Source: Candidatus Caccousia avistercoris
Lineage (GTDB): Bacteria > Bacillota > Clostridia > Oscillospirales > Acutalibacteraceae
Assembly: GCA_018715025.1 (NCBI GenBank)
Contig: DVMK01000156.1
Location: 1 to 16,025 of the forward strand
Length of the DNA stretch: 16,025 nucleotides
Direction of reading: 5' to 3'
The notes under the pieces are model-generated. The model saw only the letters and a program-made list of their open reading frames with translations, had not been told where the DNA came from and searched no databases. Of this stretch, positions 13,994 through 16,025 are shown one piece after another. Position numbers and translations under genes: made by a program. Each line of letters starts with the position of its first letter. Positions within the stretch are counted from its first letter, which is position 1.

Positions 13994-15639
13994 AGGCTTT
14001 CCCCCCAATCCCGGTAAATCTCAATGGGGTACAGCTTCAGCTCTTCCCCCTCCAGGTAGCAGATTCCCAGAAAGGCGGGCCGTCCCCCCGTCTGCTTTAA
14101 GGATTCCGCAAAGCGCTCCAGGGTGTCCACCACCCGTTCCTCCTCCTTCCGGTACTTGACCTCCAGCCGAAGGCTGCGGCCCCGCACGTCCCGCAGGGTG
14201 AGGCGGAAGGCCTGCTGCACCCGGTCAAAGTCCGGCGGATCGCATTCCCTGGGCAGAAGCAGGGCCACCCGGTCCGCCTCCGGCCCGTCCGGCAGGGCGG
14301 GGCGGAGATCCCGGAACAGAAGGGAAAAATCCTGATACTGGCGTTCCTGTGGAAGCGCGTCCCAGGGGGAGAGGGGGCCCAGCAGGACGGCCCGGCTCTG
14401 CCCCGAGGAGGAAAGCCGACGCCCCCTGGCGGCCCGGCCGCCGCGCAGCTCCAGCTCCTGCCCGTACAGGTGAGCCATCGTGCCCTCCAGCTGCCAGGGA
14501 GCAGCCTGGTACTGCCCCGGCCTGCCCCGCCGGGGGCTGTCGTAAATGGTGGGGCGGGCTACCGTATACGTGTAAAATTGCCGCTGGGTTCTCTCCCAAA
14601 AATAGTAGATGTGGCCTTCAAAGCCGCTGTTGGCATGAAATTCCCTTTCCCCCAGCAGGGAAAGGCGCAGGGAAGGGCAGGGAAGGTAATCCTCCCGAAA
14701 AGTCCCGGCCAGCTGAGAGAGCTGGTTTTCCGGGGCGGTCTGCAGCTTTTCCGCCCGCCGGTATATGGCCGCCAGAAGGGCGAGCAGGTCGGCGTCATGG
14801 TAAGCGGCGCTGCGGGCGAAATACCGGCGGTACACGCTGGCCGCCGCCCGCAGATCCTTCTCCAGCTCCGGCAGGCGGGCGTTGTGGCACAGGGCGGCCA
14901 GCCGTTCCAGGCTGTCGCACACAGAGGCCGGCATGCGGGAAACGCCGGTCTGCAGCTGGGCCGCCGCCCCGGCGCACACGGCTTCCGCCACGCCGCGCAG
15001 GGCCTCCGGCTCCCAGCCGCCCTCCTCATCCTCCTGGGCCAGCAGCGCTTCCAGGGAAAGCTTCCCCTTGAAAAGCTGGTAGCACAGGATGGCCTGGGCC
15101 TTGTGGGCGCACAGCTCGCGGCTGTGGCAGGTACAGGTGGAATGCTCCACCGGCACCAGCAGCTTCACCGCGGCGGGCTCCCAGGGAAGCTGCACGGTGA
15201 CAATGGAACCCTCCTCCACAGGGGGAAGGCCTTCCCCCTGCAGCCGGGCCAGAAGCTGGCCGAACCGGCGGCCGCTCATGGCCCGCTTCAGGGGCTCCAG
15301 GGGGTATTCCAGCAGCGGGGTGAAGTCCGGGGGCGGGGCGGCTTCCTGAGAAGCGGCTTCCCCCAGCTGGTCCTTGGCCCATAAAATGGCGCTGATCAGA
15401 TGGCGGCAGATTCCCCGGGCGGGGCAGGTGCAGGCGCTGTCCCCCAAAGGGGCCCGCAGGGTGCAGGTTTCTCCGCCCAGGGCCACCTGGGCCTCCTCCC
15501 CCTGCACCGTCAGGGCAGGGGAGAGGCCCTGCAGGTCCTTTTTCCCCCGGTTTACCGTTCCCTTGTTGCTCAGCCCGGCCAGGTAGGCCTCGTCCGCCTC
15601 TGCCAGAGCCTTTTTCAGGGAAGCGGGAAACTCTTCCAT
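13990..15639 (-). CDS. SWIM zinc-finger protein with two zinc knuckles
   Basis: A 549-residue protein; the ATG at 15639 has AGGAGG 8 nt upstream. Two CxC...CxH SWIM-type motifs are present: CTCPARGICRH (C70, C72, C78, H80) and CTCHSRELCAH (C169, C171, C177, H179), each followed by an Ala/Ile-rich helix (LISAILWAKD, KAQAILCYQLF). The helical middle (190-330) holds LERLAALCHNARLPELEKDLRAAASVYRRYF and DADLLALLAAIYRRAEKL. The C-terminal part is beta-rich (FEGHIYYFWERTQRQFYTYTVARPTIYD, FRLTLRDVRGRSLRLEVKYRKEEERVV). SWIM proteins of this kind (E. coli YehQ type) accompany MoxR ATPase and vWA genes; SWIM knuckles are thought to bind nucleic acid or protein. It heads a three-gene operon. The start and zinc motifs are clear; the role of the complex is not known. 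Confidence 0.92.
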   Translation of the reverse strand: MEEFPASLKKALAEADEAYLAGLSNKGTVNRGKKDLQGLSPALTVQGEEAQVALGGETCTLRAPLGDSACTCPARGICRHLISAILWAKDQLGEAASQEAAPPPDFTPLLEYPLEPLKRAMSGRRFGQLLARLQGEGLPPVEEGSIVTVQLPWEPAAVKLLVPVEHSTCTCHSRELCAHKAQAILCYQLFKGKLSLEALLAQEDEEGGWEPEALRGVAEAVCAGAAAQLQTGVSRMPASVCDSLERLAALCHNARLPELEKDLRAAASVYRRYFARSAAYHDADLLALLAAIYRRAEKLQTAPENQLSQLAGTFREDYLPCPSLRLSLLGEREFHANSGFEGHIYYFWERTQRQFYTYTVARPTIYDSPRRGRPGQYQAAPWQLEGTMAHLYGQELELRGGRAARGRRLSSSGQSRAVLLGPLSPWDALPQERQYQDFSLLFRDLRPALPDGPEADRVALLLPRECDPPDFDRVQQAFRLTLRDVRGRSLRLEVKYRKEEERVVDTLERFAESLKQTGGRPAFLGICYLEGEELKLYPIEIYRDWGESL

Positions 15640-15671
15640 GGGCTTTTCCTCCTTTCGCGTGCTGTAGTTCG

Positions 15672-15692
15672 CTGCGGAAACGCAGATTTTTT
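15672..15692 (+). terminator. Weak hairpin with T-run upstream of SWIM operon
   Basis: CTGCG-GAAA-CGCAG (15672-15685) followed by ATTTTTT makes a short plus-strand terminator-like hairpin. On the minus strand it lies in the leader of the SWIM gene. No plus-strand gene that would need it is seen. The AT-rich stretch 15686-15755 beside it is the most likely place for the SWIM operon promoter, but no clear -35/-10 pair is visible. Confidence 0.3.
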
Positions 15693-15764
15693 ATGCTTAA
15701 AATGGAAACTTTCAGATTTCGCTTTCTCTATAAATTTTAGATTAACAGATAAAGTGTGGCGGCA

Positions 15765-16025
15765 AAAGGGGACAAACTCCCTCAGTCACGCCGCTCTGCG
15801 GCGCGCCAGCTCCCTCTAGGAGGGAGCCCTCCGGTTGCCGAACGAACCCTGCAAAGCCTCCGCAGCCACCGCGGTAGATATTGCCCGTCAGCTTCCGGCG
15901 AGCCGTACCCCCAAAAATGCGGAGGAACTTTCGCAATCGTAAGATTGCGAGTGTTCCTGTAAAGGGGCCGGCGTTTAGTGACCCTAAGGGCACAAGCCGG
16001 CCAAGCGCTGAGGGAAAAGTGAGCG
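15765..16025. repeat. Structured dispersed intergenic repeat, runs off window
   Basis: The segment has no supported gene and is a string of perfect or near-perfect hairpins: CGCCGC/GCGGCG (15789-15803), GCTCCCTC-TAG-GAGGGAGC (15809-15827), AGGAAC..TCGCAATC-GTAA-GATTGCGA..GTTCCT (15923-15958), and a GCCGGC pair around GTG-CCC/GGG-CAC (about 15968-16000). The start, CTCCCTCAGTCACGCC, is a phrase I recall from multi-copy intergenic repeats of gut Oscillospiraceae. The minus-strand frame over it (15742-15993) reads like the spurious proteins often predicted on such copies. Its right end lies outside the window. Confidence 0.75.

Noticed and set aside
15742..15993. Minus-strand 83-codon frame
   Set aside because: It lies on the structured repeat, follows its hairpins and looks like the spurious frames predicted on such repeats.
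15765..16025. A CRISPR array
   Set aside because: The repeats are palindromic hairpins of different sequence, not evenly spaced direct repeats with spacers.

Overview
The window is GC-rich DNA that looks like the chromosome of a gut Clostridia, probably Oscillospiraceae/Ruminococcaceae. The reasons are strong AGGAGG-type ribosome binding sites, GTG starts, the protein families present, and a structured intergenic repeat at the right end whose CTCCCTCAGTCACG... start I recall from that group. The assignment comes from recall, not a search.

Left part (1-6623, minus strand): eight tightly packed genes (gaps of 0 to 33 nt), read right to left, form what looks like an immunity-gene array. In transcription order they are: a zinc-binding DUF1963/YwqG-like protein, a DUF2262 protein, a small zinc-ribbon protein, a large multi-domain TPR-SUFU-(helical)-DUF2185 polyimmunity protein, an Imm17-like two-helix membrane protein, two proteins I cannot name, and a HEAT-like protein cut by the window edge. 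Most of the recognised families are linked to immunity against polymorphic or contact-dependent toxins, yet no toxin gene lies in the window. The leader (6624-6900) holds strong hairpins, including an intrinsic-terminator shape on the coding strand about 25 nt before the first start codon, so attenuation or an insertion junction is possible.

Middle (6890-8660, plus strand): a DIP1984-family coiled-coil protein, then a structured and partly tRNA-like stretch (about 7548-7669), then a DUF4261 protein that ends at a strong bidirectional terminator (8693-8734). Facing it on the minus strand are a YdcF/DUF218 protein and a small P-loop kinase-like protein, coupled by a GTGA overlap.

Right part (10014-15639, minus strand): a three-gene operon coupled by GTGA and ATGA overlaps. 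It encodes a protein with two SWIM zinc-knuckle motifs, a 106-residue helical protein of unknown function, and a 1199-residue HEAT/DUF4132 (MolR/YehI-like) protein, followed by a 12-bp-stem terminator. This is a core part of the MoxR ATPase/vWA/SWIM/DUF4132 systems (E. coli yeh cluster type), whose biochemical role is unsettled and for which a conflict role has been proposed. The usual MoxR and vWA partners are not in the window. The HEAT-like gene at the left edge resembles proteins I associate with the same systems, so the immunity array may sit between two parts of one larger locus. The last ~260 bases are a non-coding dispersed repeat that runs off the window.
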